In this document: piece after piece, positions 1 through 13,800 of the stretch
How the letters are laid out: each line of letters opens with the position of its first letter
Position numbering within the stretch: the first letter of the stretch is position 1
Source of the DNA: Ischnura elegans
Taxonomy: Eukaryota > Arthropoda > Insecta > Odonata > Coenagrionidae
Assembly: GCF_921293095.1 (NCBI RefSeq)
Contig: NC_060252.1
Span: 42,904,881-42,968,880, forward strand
DNA length: 64,000 nucleotides
Reading direction: 5' to 3'
Notes under the pieces: model-generated
What the model was told of the DNA's origin: nothing
What the model saw: only the letters and a program-made list of their open reading frames with translations
Database searches by the model: none
Program-made: the position numbers and the translations under genes

Positions 1-2530
1 GCATCTGTACGGCAAAATGCTCATAGCTATTGATTCAAAACTCATTCTATGGTCATCCACTATCTGATACCATCGCAAATATGCCCGTGGATGCCGAATC
101 GTATGTGTTATAGCAATTCGATATTTTTTAAGAAAACGCAGAATCGATATATATCGAATATGATACTACATGCAAAACATATTTGCATAGGATACTATAA
201 GGTATATCAATATTTCCCCATTCGCATAATTTCATAGCTCCAGTGGAAATACTTATCAAGTTATGACAATTTAAATATTTGGTATAATAATGTAATCGAA
301 CTTTCGATTAAACTGACACCTGTATGGTTAAATACGCAATTTTATTGATCCATATTCCATTATACTGGCATTCACTATATTACTCGCTTTCAACTTTCCC
401 CGTGGATATTTAATCCTGTACATTAAAGCAATTCGATATATTTTAAGAAAACGCAGATTCGATATATATCGAATGTGAGACTACATGAAAAACATATCTC
501 CCCATTGCATTATGTGTAATACCAATATGCACCCATTTACCTAATTTCATTCATCTACCCCAAATAATTCTCAAGTTATGTCAATATTCGTATATCATAT
601 AATAATCGAATCGAACGTTCGATTAGAGTGACATATGTGCGGAAAAATGCTCAAAGCTATTGATTGGAAATTCAATCTATGGTCATCCATTATCTATTAC
701 CATCGCGCATATGCCCTTGGATGCCAAATCGTATGTGTTATAGCAATTCGATATATTTTAAGAAAACGCAGATTCGATATATATCGAATGTGAGACAAAA
801 TACAAAACGTATATCCCCTGTGCATGATGCCAAATACCAAAATCTACCCATTTACCAAATTTCATTCATCTACCTCAAATACTTCCCAAGTTATGTCAAT
901 ATTCCTATTTCTTATTATAATCGAATCGAACCTCGATTATAATGACATCTGTATGGTAAAATTCTCATATTTATTTCTTCGAATTTCATTCTATGGTGAT
1001 CCACTATCTATTTCAATCACAACTATGCCCGTGGATGCTTAAGTTTTACGTAGTATAGCAATTCGATACATTTGAAGAAAACGCAGGTTCGATATATATC
1101 GATTGGGAGACGACATACAAAACGTATATCCCCTGTACTTTATGCCAAATACCAATATGTAACCATTTACCAAATTTCATTTATCTACCTCAAACACTTC
1201 TCAAGTTATGTCAATATTCCTATTTCTTATTATAATCGAATCGAACGTTCGATTACACTGACATATGTGCGGCAAAATTCTCAAAGCGATTGATTCGAAA
1301 TTCAATCTATGGTCATCCATTATCTATTACCATCGCGCATATGCCCGTGGATGCCAAATCGTATGTGTTATAGCAATTCGATATATTTTAAGAAAACGCA
1401 GATTCGATATATATCGAATGCGAGACAAAATGCAAAACGTATATCCCCTGTGCATGATGCCAAATTCCAATATCTACCCATTTACCAAATTTCATTCATC
1501 TACCTCAAATACTTCCCCAGTTATGTCAATATTCCTATTTCTTATTATAATCGAATCGAACGTTCGATATCACTGAAATCTGTACGGCAAAAAGCTCATA
1601 GTTATTGATTCGAAAATCATTCTATGGTCATCCACTATCTATTACAATCGCACATATGCCCGTGGATGCCGAATCGTATGTGTTATAGGAATTCGATATA
1701 TTTAAAGAATACGCAGATTCGATATATATCGAATATGGGACTACATACAAAACAAATTTCCCCATTGAATTATGAGCAATACCAAAATGTACCAATTTAC
1801 CAAATTTCATTCATCTATCGCAAATACTTAAAAAGTTATCTCAGTATTCATTTTAGTTATAATAATCGAATCGAAAATTCGATATTACTGACACCGATAC
1901 TCTGAAATATTCATGTCATCTGTTTTTTTTCAATTGGTTGGTCGTGTTTACATGTAATGCCGGCACTAATTTCCTTCGTAGATGAGTATTCCAATAAGTT
2001 ATTAACATTCGATAGAATTAAAGAAAACGTAGGTTCGATATATATCGAAAGTGATGGCCAATATTGGACTAAATTTTATATGGTCATAATAACAATACAA
2101 TGATGTACCTATCTGCCAAATTTCATAGGCCTAGGTGAAATACTTTGGAAGTTATGCTCTTTTCCATTACACCATTGCAGTAAATTCACCTTCTAAGCCT
2201 ATGGCCAATGTCAAAGGGAGAACCGTATATATAACAAATGACTGTTGCATATGCGATACCGAATACGTAATGAAAAAATCAATACTCAAAAAAGTTAGGC
2301 GGTGAGGCTTTACTGGGATCATAACCATGTTAGCCCTCTCCAAATTTCATCCGTATACATGCACGTATGAGATAGGGAAATGCGTGTATATCTTACGGGC
2401 ACCGACCACCGCCCGTTTGGCGGAGAGGAATGGCGGCGATTGGCGCGGGCTCAAGATAATAATTTGGGAAAAATTCGGAATGAAATAACTCGTTAAATAT
2501 TACGAAATCTAAATAAAAATGAAAACCTGG

Positions 2531-2547
2531 ACGTACCGAAGGTACGT
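2531..2547. other. Triloop hairpin of class A core
   Basis: Stem ACGTACC pairs with GGTACGT around a GAA or GGA loop. All nine class A copies keep the stem: 2531 (GAA), 6347 (GGA), 10164 (GGA), 13671 (GAA), 34852 (GGA), 38356 (GAA), 41542 (GAA), 48197 (GAA) and 51070 (GGA). Only the middle loop base varies. The hairpin starts 55 bp after the C of an upstream TTCGGAAT anchor (10109 to 10164). Class B has a different stem at the same place (see 45001). Confidence 0.85.
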
Positions 2548-2947
2548 TTGTAGGCATGCTTTTTTGAGCTGAATAGCCTAATTTTGAAGCGCCAGCTCTC
2601 AAATCGATATTTATCGATCGTCCTATCTCGACAATGTTATTTCGATAATGCTAATAACTCGGAATCTATTCGACATACGAAAATTCAGAGATAGGCAAAA
2701 AATCAGGTAAAAAATTAGATAAATTGTATTAGGCGGCGACGGTCCTACTACTTTTGCAAGTGGGTCAAAAAAAATTCCAAAGTATGTCCATAAGAAAAGC
2801 ATTGTCGATTTTCAAAAATTATTTCGACAGTGATCGAAAGAGTTCGACGAAAAACGAAGGCACCAAAAAATCGACCAAAAAATCTAGTTTACGTCAATGG
2901 GAGACGATTACCCTGAGACGCCAAGTTAAGTCGTAATTAAGGAAAGA

Positions 2948-2981
2948 GTTTTAGTCCCATAAGGCTGCCATGTTAATTCAA
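2948..2981. other. Conserved 34-bp block shared by class A and B cores
   Basis: The block starts GTTTTAGTCCCATAAGGCT and ends CCATGTTAATTCAA, with one G or C difference between classes. It is present in all twelve cores, for example 2948, 6764 and 45425, always just before a dyad of the CGATATAT type. The surrounding core sequence differs much more between classes A and B, so this is the best conserved stretch of the repeat. Confidence 0.8.
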
Positions 2982-3167
2982 CTCGATATATATCGAAAAG
3001 TATCGAACTTTTTTGAATTTTCAGATTTATTCTCCCGATGAATTCTTTTTTAGTTTTACAACCAAAAATTTCATCTCGATCGACCCGGCAGTTTGGGCTG
3101 TGAATTTGTATCAATCAATAAGTGATCAACCAATTTGCAGCTTTATTATATGCAACGAGTCGATATG

Positions 3168-3186
3168 CGCTTGAATATATCAAGCG
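3168..3186. other. Module-junction hairpin
   Basis: CGCTTGA-ATATA-TCAAGCG, a 7-bp stem with a 5-base loop, follows AACGAGT by 7 bases. The same arrangement (stem 6 or 7 bp, loop ATTCT, ATTCA or ATATA) lies at 3168, 6984, 10801, 14308, 35489, 38993, 42180, 45648, 48834, 51711 and 55810. The sequence before AACGAGT is either class A (ATCCAACGAGT and close variants) or class B (GTTAACGAGT). The sequence after the hairpin is one of at least three types, in varying combinations. Confidence 0.85.
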
Positions 3187-6100
3187 TGTCGTGGTGGGTA
3201 AGGAGATATGGTGGTGTGAATGGTGGCCTGGTCCTGGGTCCATAAGTTGGTAAAAAGTTCGAAAAATTCACCATATAAAAGGTAAAGCCATTCGATTAAT
3301 TTTATGAAAACTCATATTTGATATTAGTTGAATTTAGCCCATTGCCTTCATTAAATTCTATTTGACAGCAAGTGGAATACTAAAATGTACTCACACACGA
3401 AATTTCATACCTATAACTGAAATAGTTATGAAGATATGTCAATTTGCATATTTTCTACAATAATCAAATCGAACATATAGTTGATGTGACATCAGTTTTG
3501 AAAAATACACAAATCTATTCATACTATCATCATTAAATCCATACGGATTCATTCTTTTCATCCATTATCTGTAAACCTTCTCAAATATGCCCGTGGACAC
3601 TAAATATTATGTTTTAAAGCAATTTGATACATTTTAAGTAATCGCAGATTCGATATATTTCGAATGAGAGACTAAATACAAAACATGTTTCCTATGTGCA
3701 TTATGAGGAATGCCAATATTTACTCATTTACCAAATTTCATTCATCGACCTTAAATACTTTTCAAGTTATGTCAATATTCGTATTTGTTATACTAATCGA
3801 ATCGAAATTTCAAATAAACTTACATATATAAAGTGAAATCCTCATAGATATTGTATATATTCATTCTACGGTCATTCACTATCTCTCACCTCTCAACTAT
3901 GCCCGTGGATGCTAAAACGTACGTGTTATAGCAAATCAATACATTTAACGGAAACGCAGATTCGATACATATCGATTTTAAGACTACATACAAAACATTT
4001 TTCACCTTTGGATTAAGAAGAATAGCAATATTTACCCATTTACCAAATTTCTTTGATCTACCTGAAATACTTATCAAGTTATATCAATTAAGGTATTTGC
4101 CGTAATAATCGAATCGAACTTACGATTATACTGACATCGGTACAGTGAAATACTCATTGCTTTTGATTTAAAATTCGTTCTATGGTCATCAAATATCTAT
4201 TACCATCACAACTATGCCCGTGGATGCTAAATTCTATGTGATATAGCAATTCGAAATATTTTAATGAAAAGCGGATTCGATATATATCGAATGTGAGACG
4301 ACATACAAAACGTATTTCCCCTGTGCGTTAGTGGAATAGCAATATGTACCCATTCACCAAATTTCATTCATCTACCTCAAATAATTCTCAAGTAATGTCA
4401 ATATTCGTATTTCATACAATAATCGAATTGAACTTCGATTATACTGACATCTGTATGGTAAAAATCTCATAGCTATTGATTCGAATTTCATTCTATGGTC
4501 ATACACTATCTATTTCCATCACAACTATGCCCGTGGATGCTTAATTTTTACGTAGTATAGCAATTCGATACATTTGAAGAAAACGCAGATTCGATATATA
4601 TCGAATGTGAGCCATCATACAAAACGTATATCTCCTGTGAAGTATGCCAAATACCAATCTGTACCCATGTACCAAATTTCATCCATCTACCTGAAATACT
4701 TCTAAAGTTATGTCAACATTCCTATTTCTTATTATAATCGAATCGAACGTTCGATTACTCTGACATCTGTACGGAAAAATGCTCATAGGTATTGATTCAA
4801 ATTTCATTCTATTGTCATCCACTATCTATTTCCATCACAACTATGCCCGTGGATGCTTAATTTTTACGTAGTATAGCAATTCCATACATTTGAAGAAAAC
4901 GCAGATTCGATATATATCGAATGTGAGCCAACATACAAAACGTATATCCCCTGTGCATTATGCCAAATACCAATCTGTACCCATTTATAAAATTTCATTC
5001 ATCTACCTGAAATACTTCTCAAGTTATGCCAATATTCGTATTGCACATAATAATCGAATTGAACTTCGATTATACTGACATCTGTGTGGTAAAAAAATCA
5101 TAGCTATTGATTCGATTTTCTTTCTATGGTCATCCACTATCTTTTACCATCACAATTATGCCCTCGGATGCTTAATTGTTACGTACTATAGCAATTCGAT
5201 ACATTTGAAGAAAACGCAGATTCGATATATATCGAATGTGAGTCGACATAAAAAACGTATATCCCCTGTGCATTATGCCGAATTCCAATCTGTACCCATT
5301 TACCAAATTTCATCCATCTACCTGAAATACTTTTAAAGTTATGTCAACATTCCTATTTCTTATTATAATCGAATCGAACGTTCGATTACTCTGACATCTG
5401 TACGGCAAAATGCTCATAGCTATTGATTCAAAATTCATTCTATGGTCATCCACTATCTGTTACCGTCGCACATATGCCCGTGGATGTCGAATCGTACGTT
5501 TTTTAGCAATTCGATATATTTTAAGAAAAGGCAGATTCGATATATATCGAATATGGGACTACATGCAAAACATATTTCCCCATTGCATTAAGAGGAATAC
5601 CAATATGTACCAATTTAACAAAATTCATTGACCTACCTAAAATACTTATCAGGGTATCTCAATATTCATTTTAGTTATAATAATCGAATCGAAAATTCGA
5701 TTGTACTGACATAGGTTCTCGGAAATACGCATGTCATTTGTTTTTTTTCCATTGGTTGGTCGTTTCACATGTAATGCCGGCATAAGTAACTCTCAAGATA
5801 TGTATTTCAAATAGTTATTAACATTCGATAGAATTAAAGAAAACGTAGGTTCGATATATATCGAAAGGAATGGACACTATTGGACTAAATTTTATATAAA
5901 CATGATAATAATACAATGATGTACCTCTTCGCAAAATTTCATTGGCCTAGGTGAAATATTTTGGATGTTATGCTCTTTTACGTTACACCATTGCAGTAAA
6001 TTCACCTTCTAAGCCTATGGCCAATGTCAATGGGAAATCCCTATATATAACAAATGACTGTTGCATATGCGATACCGAATACGTAATGAAAAAATCAATA

Positions 6101-6983
6101 CTCAAAAAAGTTAGGCGGTGAGGCTTTACTGGGATCATAACCATGTTAGCCCTCTCCAAATTTCATCCGTATACATGCACGTATGAGATAGGGAAAAGCG
6201 TGTATATCTTACGGGCACCGACCACCGCCCGTTTGGCGGAGAGGAATGGCGGCGATTGCCGCGGGCTCAAGAAAATAATTTGGGAAAATTTCGGAATGAA
6301 ATAACTCGTTAAATATTACGAAATCTAAATAAAAATGAAAACCTGGACGTACCGGAGGTACGTTTGTAGGCATGCTTTTTTGAGCTTAATAGCCTAATTT
6401 TGAAGCGCCAGCTCTCAAATCGATATTTATCTATCGTCCTATCTCGACAATGTTATTTCGATAATGCTAATAACTCGGAATGTAATCGACATACGAATTA
6501 TCCGAGATAGCCAAAAAATCAGGTAAAAAATTAGAAAAAACGTATTAGGCGGCGAAAGTCCAACAACTTTGGCAAGTGGGTCAAAAAAAATTCCAAAGTT
6601 GGTCCATAAGAAAAGCATTGTCGATTTTTAAAAATTATTTCGACCGTGATCGAGAGGGATCGATGAAAAACCAAGGTATTAAAAAATTGACCAAAAAATC
6701 TAGTTTACGTCAATGGGAGAAGACGTCTCTGGGACTTTTTTTCGCGACGATATTAAGGAAATAGTTTTAGTCCCATAAGGCTGCCATGTTAATTCAACTC
6801 GATATATATCGAAATGTATCGCACTTTTCGGAATTTTGAGATTTTTCCTTCCGATGAATTTTTTTTTAGTTTTGCCACCGAAAATTTCAACTCGATCGGC
6901 CCGGTAGTTTGGGCTGTGAATTTGTATCAATGAGTCAATTGTTAATCGATTTGCAGCTTTATTATATCCAACGAGTATATAAT
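3168..6983 (+). repeat. Satellite module A1, class A, about 12 monomers
   Basis: Dyads at 3651, 3963, 4278, 4592, 4908, 5223, 5538 and 5852 step by 312-316 bp. The first monomer after the junction (about 3187-3480) is degenerate. The core is at about 6080-6983. Landmark-to-landmark length (TCGATATTTAT at 2605 to 6421) is 3816 bp. In this core the minus-strand 90-codon frame seen in other copies is interrupted by a stop (TTAATAGCC at 6387), arguing against a protein product. Confidence 0.88.
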
Positions 6984-9900
6984 GCTTGAATTCTTCAAGC
7001 GTGTCGTGGTGGGTAAGGAGATGTGGTGGTGTGAATGGTGGCCTGGTCCCGGGTCCATAAGTTGTTGAAAAGTATGAGAAATTCACCATGTCAAATGTAA
7101 AGCCAGTCGATTAATTTTATGAAAACTCATATTTGATATTAATGGGAACTTAGCCCATAGTCTTCATTAATTTCTATTTGACAGCAAGTGGAATACTAAT
7201 ATGTACTCACACACGAAATTTCATACCTCTAACTGAAATAGGTATTAAGATATGTCAATTTGCATATTTGCTACAATAATCGAATCGAACTTATGAATAA
7301 AGTGACATCGGTATTGAAAAATACATAAATCTATTCATACTTTCATCAAAATATCCATACAAATTCATTCTATTCATCCATTATCTATAAACCTTCTCGA
7401 ATATGCCCGTGGATACAAAATATTATGTTGTAAAGCAATGTGATACACCTTAAGTAATCGCATTTTCGATATATATCGAATGAGAGACTAAATACAAAAC
7501 ATATGTCCTATGTGCATTTTGAAGAATACCAATATTTACTCATTTAACAAATTTCATTCATCTACCTCAAATACTTTTCAAGTTATGTCAATATTCGTAT
7601 TTGTTATAATAATCGAATCGATATTTCGAATATACTTACATACTAAAAGTAAAATGCTCAGAGATATTGATTAATATTCATTCTTTGGTCATCCACTATC
7701 TCTCACCTTCTCAACTATGCCCGTGGATGCCAAAACCTACGTGGTATAGCAAATCGATACATTTTAAGGAAACTAAGATTCGATATATATCGAATGGGAG
7801 GCTACATACAAAACGTATTTCCCCTTGGCATAATGAGAAATACCAATATGTACCCATTTACGAAATTTCTTTGATCTACCTGAAATACTTATCAAGTTAT
7901 ATCAATATTCGTATTTGCGATATTAATCGAATCGAACTTACGATTAAACTGACATCGGTACAGTTAAATACTCATTGCTATTGATTAAAGTTGCCTTCTA
8001 TGGTCATCAAATATCTATTACCATCACAACTATGCCCGTGGATGCTAAAAACTATGTGATATAGCAATTCGATATATTTTAATGAAAAGCGGATTCTATA
8101 TATATCGAATGTGAGACGACATACGAAACGTATTTCCCCTGTGCGTTATGAGGAATACCAATATGTACCCATTCACCAAATTTCATTCATGTATCTCAAA
8201 TAATTCTCACGTTATGTCAAAATTCGTATTTCATATAATAATCGAATCGAACTTCGATTATAATGACATCTGTATGGTAAAATTCTCATATTTATTTCTT
8301 CGAATTTCATTCTATGGTGATCCACTATCTATTTCAATCACAACTACGCCCGTGGATGCTTAATTTTTACGTAGTATAGCAATTCGATACATTTGCAGAA
8401 AACGCAGGTTCGATATAAATCGAATGTGAGACGACATACAAAACGTATATCCCCTGTTCATTATGCCAAATACCAATATGTACACATTTACCAAATTTCA
8501 TTCATCTACCTCAAACACTTCTCAAGATATGTCAATATTACTATTTCTTGTAATAATCGAATCGAACGTTCGATTATACTGACATATGTGTGGGAAAATG
8601 CTCAAAGCTATTGATTCGAAATTCATTCTATGGTCATCCATTATCTATTACCATCGCGCATATGCCCGTGGATGCCAAATCGTATGTGTTATAGCAATTC
8701 GATATATTTTAAGAAAACGCAGATTCGATATATATCGAATGTGAGAATAAATACAAAACGTATATCCCCTGTGCATGATGCCAAATACCAATATCTACCC
8801 ATTTACCAAATTTCATTCATCTACCTCAAATACATCCCAAGTTATGTCAATATTCCTATTTCTTGTTATAATCGAATCGAACGTTCGATTACACTGACAT
8901 ATGTGCGGCAAAATGCTCAAAGCTATTGATTCGAAATTCCATCTATGGTCATCCATTATCTGTTACCATCGCGCATATGCCCGTGGATGCCAAATCGTAT
9001 GTGTTTTAGCAATTCGATATATTTTAAGAAAACGCAGATTCGATATATGTCGAATGTGAGACAAAATACAAAACGTTTATCCCCTATGCATGATGCCAAA
9101 TACCAATATCTACCCATTTACCAAATTTCATTCATCTACCTCAAATACTTCCCAAGTTATGTCAATATTCCTATTTCTTATTATAATCGAATCGAACGTT
9201 CGATAACACTGAAATCTGCACGGCAAAATGCTCATAGCTATTGATTCGAAAATCATTCTATGGTCATCCACTATCTATTACCATCGCACATATGCCCGTG
9301 GATGCCGAATCGTATGTGTTATAGCAATTCGATATATTTTAAGAAAACGCAGATTCGATATATATCGAATAAGGGACTACATAAAAAACAAATTTCCCCA
9401 TTGAATTATGAGCAATACCAATATGTGCCAATTTACCAAATTTCATTCATCTACCGCAAATACTTATAAAGTTATCTCAATATTCATTTTAGTTATAATA
9501 ATCGAATCGAAAATTCGATTATACTGACACCGGTTCTCTGAAATATCCATGTCATCTGTTTTTTTTCAATTAGTTGGTCGTTTTTACATGTAATGCCGGC
9601 ACAACTTTCCCCCGGAGATGAGTATTCCAATAAGTTATTAACATTCGATAGAATTAAAGAAAACGTAGGTTCGATATATATCGAAAGTGATGGCCATTAT
9701 TGGACTTAATTTTATATGGTCATAATAACAATACAATGATGTACCTATCTGCCAAATGTCATAGGCTAAGGTGAAATACTTTCGAAGTTATGCTCTTTTC
9801 CATTACACCATAGGGTAAATTCACCTTCTAAGCCTATGGCCAATGTCAATGGGAAATCCGTATATATAACAAATGACTGTTGCATATGCGATACCGAATA

Positions 9901-10800
9901 CGTAATGAAAAAATCAATACTTTAAAAAGTTATGCCGTGAGGCTTTACTGGGTATAGTTCTTTCAGCCCTCCGCAAATTTCACCCGCCTAAATGCATGAA
10001 TGGGATAGGGAAATGCGTGTATTTCTTCCGGAGACCGACCACCGCCCGCTTGGCGGAGAGGAATGGCGGCGATTGCCGCGGGCTCAAGAAAATAATTTGG
10101 GGAAAATTCGGAATGAAATAACTCGTTAAATATTACGAAATCTAAATAAAAATGAAAACCTGGACGTACCGGAGGTACGTTTGTAGGCATGCTTTTTTGA
10201 GCTGAATAGCCTAATTTTGAAGCGCCAGCTCTCAAATCGATATTTATCGATCGTCCTATCTCGACAATGTTATTTCGATAATGCTAATAACTCGGAATCT
10301 ATTAGACATACGAAAATTCCGAGATAGCCAAAAAATCAGGTAAAAAATTAGATAAATTGTATTAGGTGGCGACGGTCCTACTACTTTTGCAAAAGGGTCA
10401 AAACAAATTCCAAAGTTGGTCCATAAGAAAAGCATTGTCGATTTTCAAAAATTATTTCGACAGTGATCGAAAGAGTTCGACGAATAACAAAGGTACCAAA
10501 AAATCGACCAAAAAATCTAGTTTACGTCAGTGGGAGGCGATTGCCCTGACACGCTTATTTATGACGATATTAAGGAAAAAGTTTTAGTCCCATAAGGCTG
10601 CCATGTTAATTCAACTCGATATATATCGAAAAGTATCGCACTTTTCGGAATTTTGAGATTTTTCCTCCCGATGAATTTTTTTTTAATTTTACCACCGAAA
10701 ATTTCAACTCGATCGGCCCGGTAGTTTGGGCTGTGAATTTGTATCAATCAATAAGTCATCAATGACATTGTAGCTTTATTATATCCAACGAGTATATAAT
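6984..10800 (+). repeat. Satellite module A2, class A, about 12 monomers
   Basis: Length between hairpins is 3817 bp, matching A1 to within 2 bp. Monomers at 8630, 8945 and 9260 are the most homogeneous and step by exactly 315 bp. Some dyads are damaged (TTCTATATATATCGAA at about 8093, TTCGATATATGTCGAA at about 9040). The core (about 9890-10800) has an open minus-strand frame at 9963-10235 that is not kept in A1 or A3. Confidence 0.88.
8630..8944 (+). repeat. Representative 315-bp satellite monomer
   Basis: Order within the monomer: a GTGGATGCC segment, the half-site CAATTCGATATATTTTAAG, then the 16-bp dyad TTCGATATATATCGAA (about 27 bp after the half-site). CCAAATTTCATTCATCTACC and TCAAGTTATGTCAATATTC follow, and then the second 16-bp dyad AATCGAACGTTCGATT. 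The two dyads are about 150 bp apart and about 165 bp from the next. Because 315 is 105 codons, open frames stay in register between neighbours and give repeated 99-codon ORFs, which I treat as by-products. Confidence 0.88.
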
Positions 10801-13800
10801 GCTTGAATTCTTCAAGCGTGTCGTGGTGGGTATAGTGTGTATCGTTGTGTCCTAAGTAGTTTGGTCTTGGGTCCATAAGTTGTTGAAAAGTTCGAAAAAT
10901 TCACCATGTCAAAGGTAAAGCCGTTCGATTAATTTTATGAAAACTCTTATTTGATATTAATTGTAACTTAGCCCATTGTCTTCATTATTTTCTATTTGAC
11001 AGCAAGTGGAATACTAATATGTACTCACACACGAAATTTCATACCTCTAACTGAAAAAGTTATGAAGATATGTCAATTTGCATATTTGCTACAATAATCG
11101 AATCGAACTTATGCTTTATGCGACATCTGTGTTGAAAAATACGCAAATCTATTCAAACTATCATCATTATATCCATACGGATTCATCACATTCATCCATT
11201 ATCTATAATCCTTCTCAAATATGCCCTTGGATACTAAATATTATGATATAAAGCAATTTGATACATTTTAAGTAATCGCAGATTCGATATATATCGAATG
11301 AGAGACTAAATACAAAACATCATTCCTAATTGCATTATGAGGAATACCAATATTTACTCATTTACCAAATTTCATTCATCTACTTCAAATACTTTTCAAG
11401 TTATGTCAATATTCGTATTTGTTATAGTAATCGAATCGATATTTCGAAAAAAACTTACATATATAATGTAAAACGCTAATAGATATTGATTAATATTCAT
11501 TCTATGGTCATCCACTATCTCTCACCTTCTCAACTATGCCCGTGGATGCAAAAACCTACGTGGTATAGCAAATCGATACATTTTAAGGAAACGCAGATTC
11601 GATATATATCGAATGTTAGACTACATACAAAACATATTTCACTATTGGATTAAGAAGAATACCAATATGTACCCATGTACCAAATTTCTTTGATCTACCT
11701 GAAATACTTATCAAGTTATATCAATTAACGTATTTGCCGTAATAATCGAATCGAACTTGGGATTATACTGACATCGGTACAGTGAAATACTCATTGCTAT
11801 TGATTGAAGTTGCGTTCTATGGTCATCAAATATCTATTACCATTACAACTATGCCCGTGGATGCTAAATACTATGTGATATAGCAATTCGATATATTTTA
11901 ATGAAAAGCGGATTCGATATATATCGAATGTGAGACGACATACAAAACGTTTTTCCCCTGTGCGTTATGAGGAATACCAATATGTACCCATTCACCAAAT
12001 TTCATTCATGTATCTCAAATAATTCTCAAGTTATGTCAATATTCGTATTTCATATAATAATCGAATCGAACTTCGATTATAATGACATCTGTATGGTAAA
12101 ATTCTCATATTTATTTCTTCGAATTTCATTCTATGGTGATCCACTATCTATTTCAATCACAACTATGCCCGTGGATGCTTAATTTTTACGTAGTATAGCA
12201 ATTCGATACATTTGAAGAAAACGCAGGTTCGATATATATCGAATGTGAGACGACATACAAAACGTATATCCCCTGTTCATTATGACAAATACCAATATGT
12301 ATCCATTTACCAAATTTCATTCATCTACCTCAAACACTTCTCATGTTATGTCAATATTCCTATTTCTTATTATAATCGAATCGAACGTTCGATTACACTG
12401 ACATATGTGCGGCTAAATGCTCAAAGCTATTGATTCGAAATTCAATCTATGGTCATGCATTATCTATTACCATCGCGCATATGCCCGTGGATGTCAAATC
12501 GTATGTATTATAGCAATTCGATATATTTTAAGAAAACGCAGATTCGATATATATCGAATGTGAAACAAAATACAAAACGTATATCCCCTGTGCATGATGC
12601 CAAATACCAATATCTACCCATTTACCAAATTTCATTCATCTACCTCAAATACTTCCCAAGTTATGTCAATATTCCTATTTCTTATTATAATCGAATCGAA
12701 CGTTCGATAACACTGAAATCTGTACGGCAAAATGCTCATAGCTATTGATTCGAAAATCATTCTATGGTCATCCACTATCTATTACCATCGCACATATGCC
12801 CGTGGATGCCCAATCGTATGTGTTATAGCAATTCGATATATTTTAAGAAAACGCAGATTCGATATATATCGAATATGGGACTACATACAAAACAAATTTC
12901 CCCATTGAATTATGAGCAATACCAAATAGTACCAATTTACCAAATTTCATTCATCTACCGCAAATACTTATAAAGTTATCTCAATATTCATTTTAGTTAT
13001 AATAATCGAATCGAAAATTTGATTATACTGACACCGGCTCTCTGAAATATCCATGTCATCTGTTTTTTTTTCAATTGATTGGTCGTTTTTACATGTAAAC
13101 CGGCACAACTTTCTCCCGGAGATGAGTATTCCAATAAGTTATTAACATTCGATAGAATTTAAGTAAACGTAGGTTCGATATATATCGAAAATTGTGGCCA
13201 TTATTGGACTAAATTTTATATAGTCATAATAACAATACAATGATGTACCTACCTGCCAAATTTCATAGGCCTAGGTGAAATACTTTGGAAGTTATGCTCT
13301 TTTCCATTACACCATTGCAGTAAATTCACCTTCTAAGCCTATGGCCAATGTCAATGGGAAATCCGTATATATAACAAATGACTGTTGCATATGCGATACC
13401 GAATACGTAATGAAAAAATCAATACTTTAAAAAGTTTTTCCGTGAGGCTTTACTGGGTATAGACCTATGTTAGCCCTCCGCAAATTTCACCCGTCTAAAT
13501 ACATTAATGGGATAGGGAAATGCGTGTAATTCTTCCGGAGACCGACCACCGCCCGTTTGGCGGCTAGGAATGGCGGCGATTGCCGGGGGCTCAAGAAAAT
13601 AATTTGGGAAAATTTCGGAACGAAATAATTCATTAAATATTACGAAACCTAATTAAAAATGAAAACCTGGACGTACCGAAGGTACGTTTGTAGGCATGCT
13701 TTTTTGAGCTGAATAGCCTAATTTTGAAGCGCCAGCTCTCAAATCGATATTTATTTATCGTCCTATCTCGACAATGTTATTTCGATAATGCTAATAACTC

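Larger units (their letters stand above)
1..3167 (+). repeat. Satellite module A0, class A (left part outside window)
   Basis: Seven 315-bp monomers are visible by their central dyad. The dyad CGATATATATCG begins at 145, 460, 775, 1090, 1405, 1720 and 2036, giving steps of 315, 315, 315, 315, 315 and 316. They are followed by a diverged core block (about 2281-3167). The module ends at the junction hairpin at 3168. Monomers 3 to 6 are very similar to one another, while the first two are more diverged. No protein-coding signal is credible here: the short open frames differ between copies and are closed by the same TGA in each monomer. Confidence 0.9.
2281..3167 (+). repeat. Class A core block (first copy)
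   Basis: This is the non-monomeric part of a class A module. It holds a GC-rich patch around 2400-2450 (ACCGCCCGTTTGGCGG), the triloop hairpin at 2531-2547 and the dyad TCGATATTTATCGA at 2604. A longer hairpin has arms CTCGGAAT and ATTCCGAG in most copies, the second arm being altered in this one. A conserved block lies at 2948-2981, followed by a final dyad at 2984. The dyads at 2036, 2605 and 2984 are 569 and 379 bp apart, summing to 948, about three monomers, so the core is probably diverged monomers. Other class A cores precede the junctions at 6984, 10801, 14308, 35489, 38993, 42180, 48834 and 51711. Confidence 0.8.

Noticed and set aside
2500-2620. Hammerhead ribozyme in the core hairpins
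   Set aside because: I looked for CTGANGA and GAAA around the triloop hairpins on both strands and found no matching core.
8630-9469. Repeated 99-codon plus-strand ORFs (MVIHYLLPSRICPWMPN type) as a protein family
   Set aside because: The 315-bp period is a multiple of three, so open frames recur in register. They contain dyads and AT-rich filler, vary in length between copies, end at the same TGA and show no domain.
9963-10235. Minus-strand 90-codon ORF conserved in several class A cores
   Set aside because: It is broken by stops in the cores at 6.2 kb and 13.6 kb, and its differences include the loop of a hairpin. Conservation follows the DNA repeat, not a protein.
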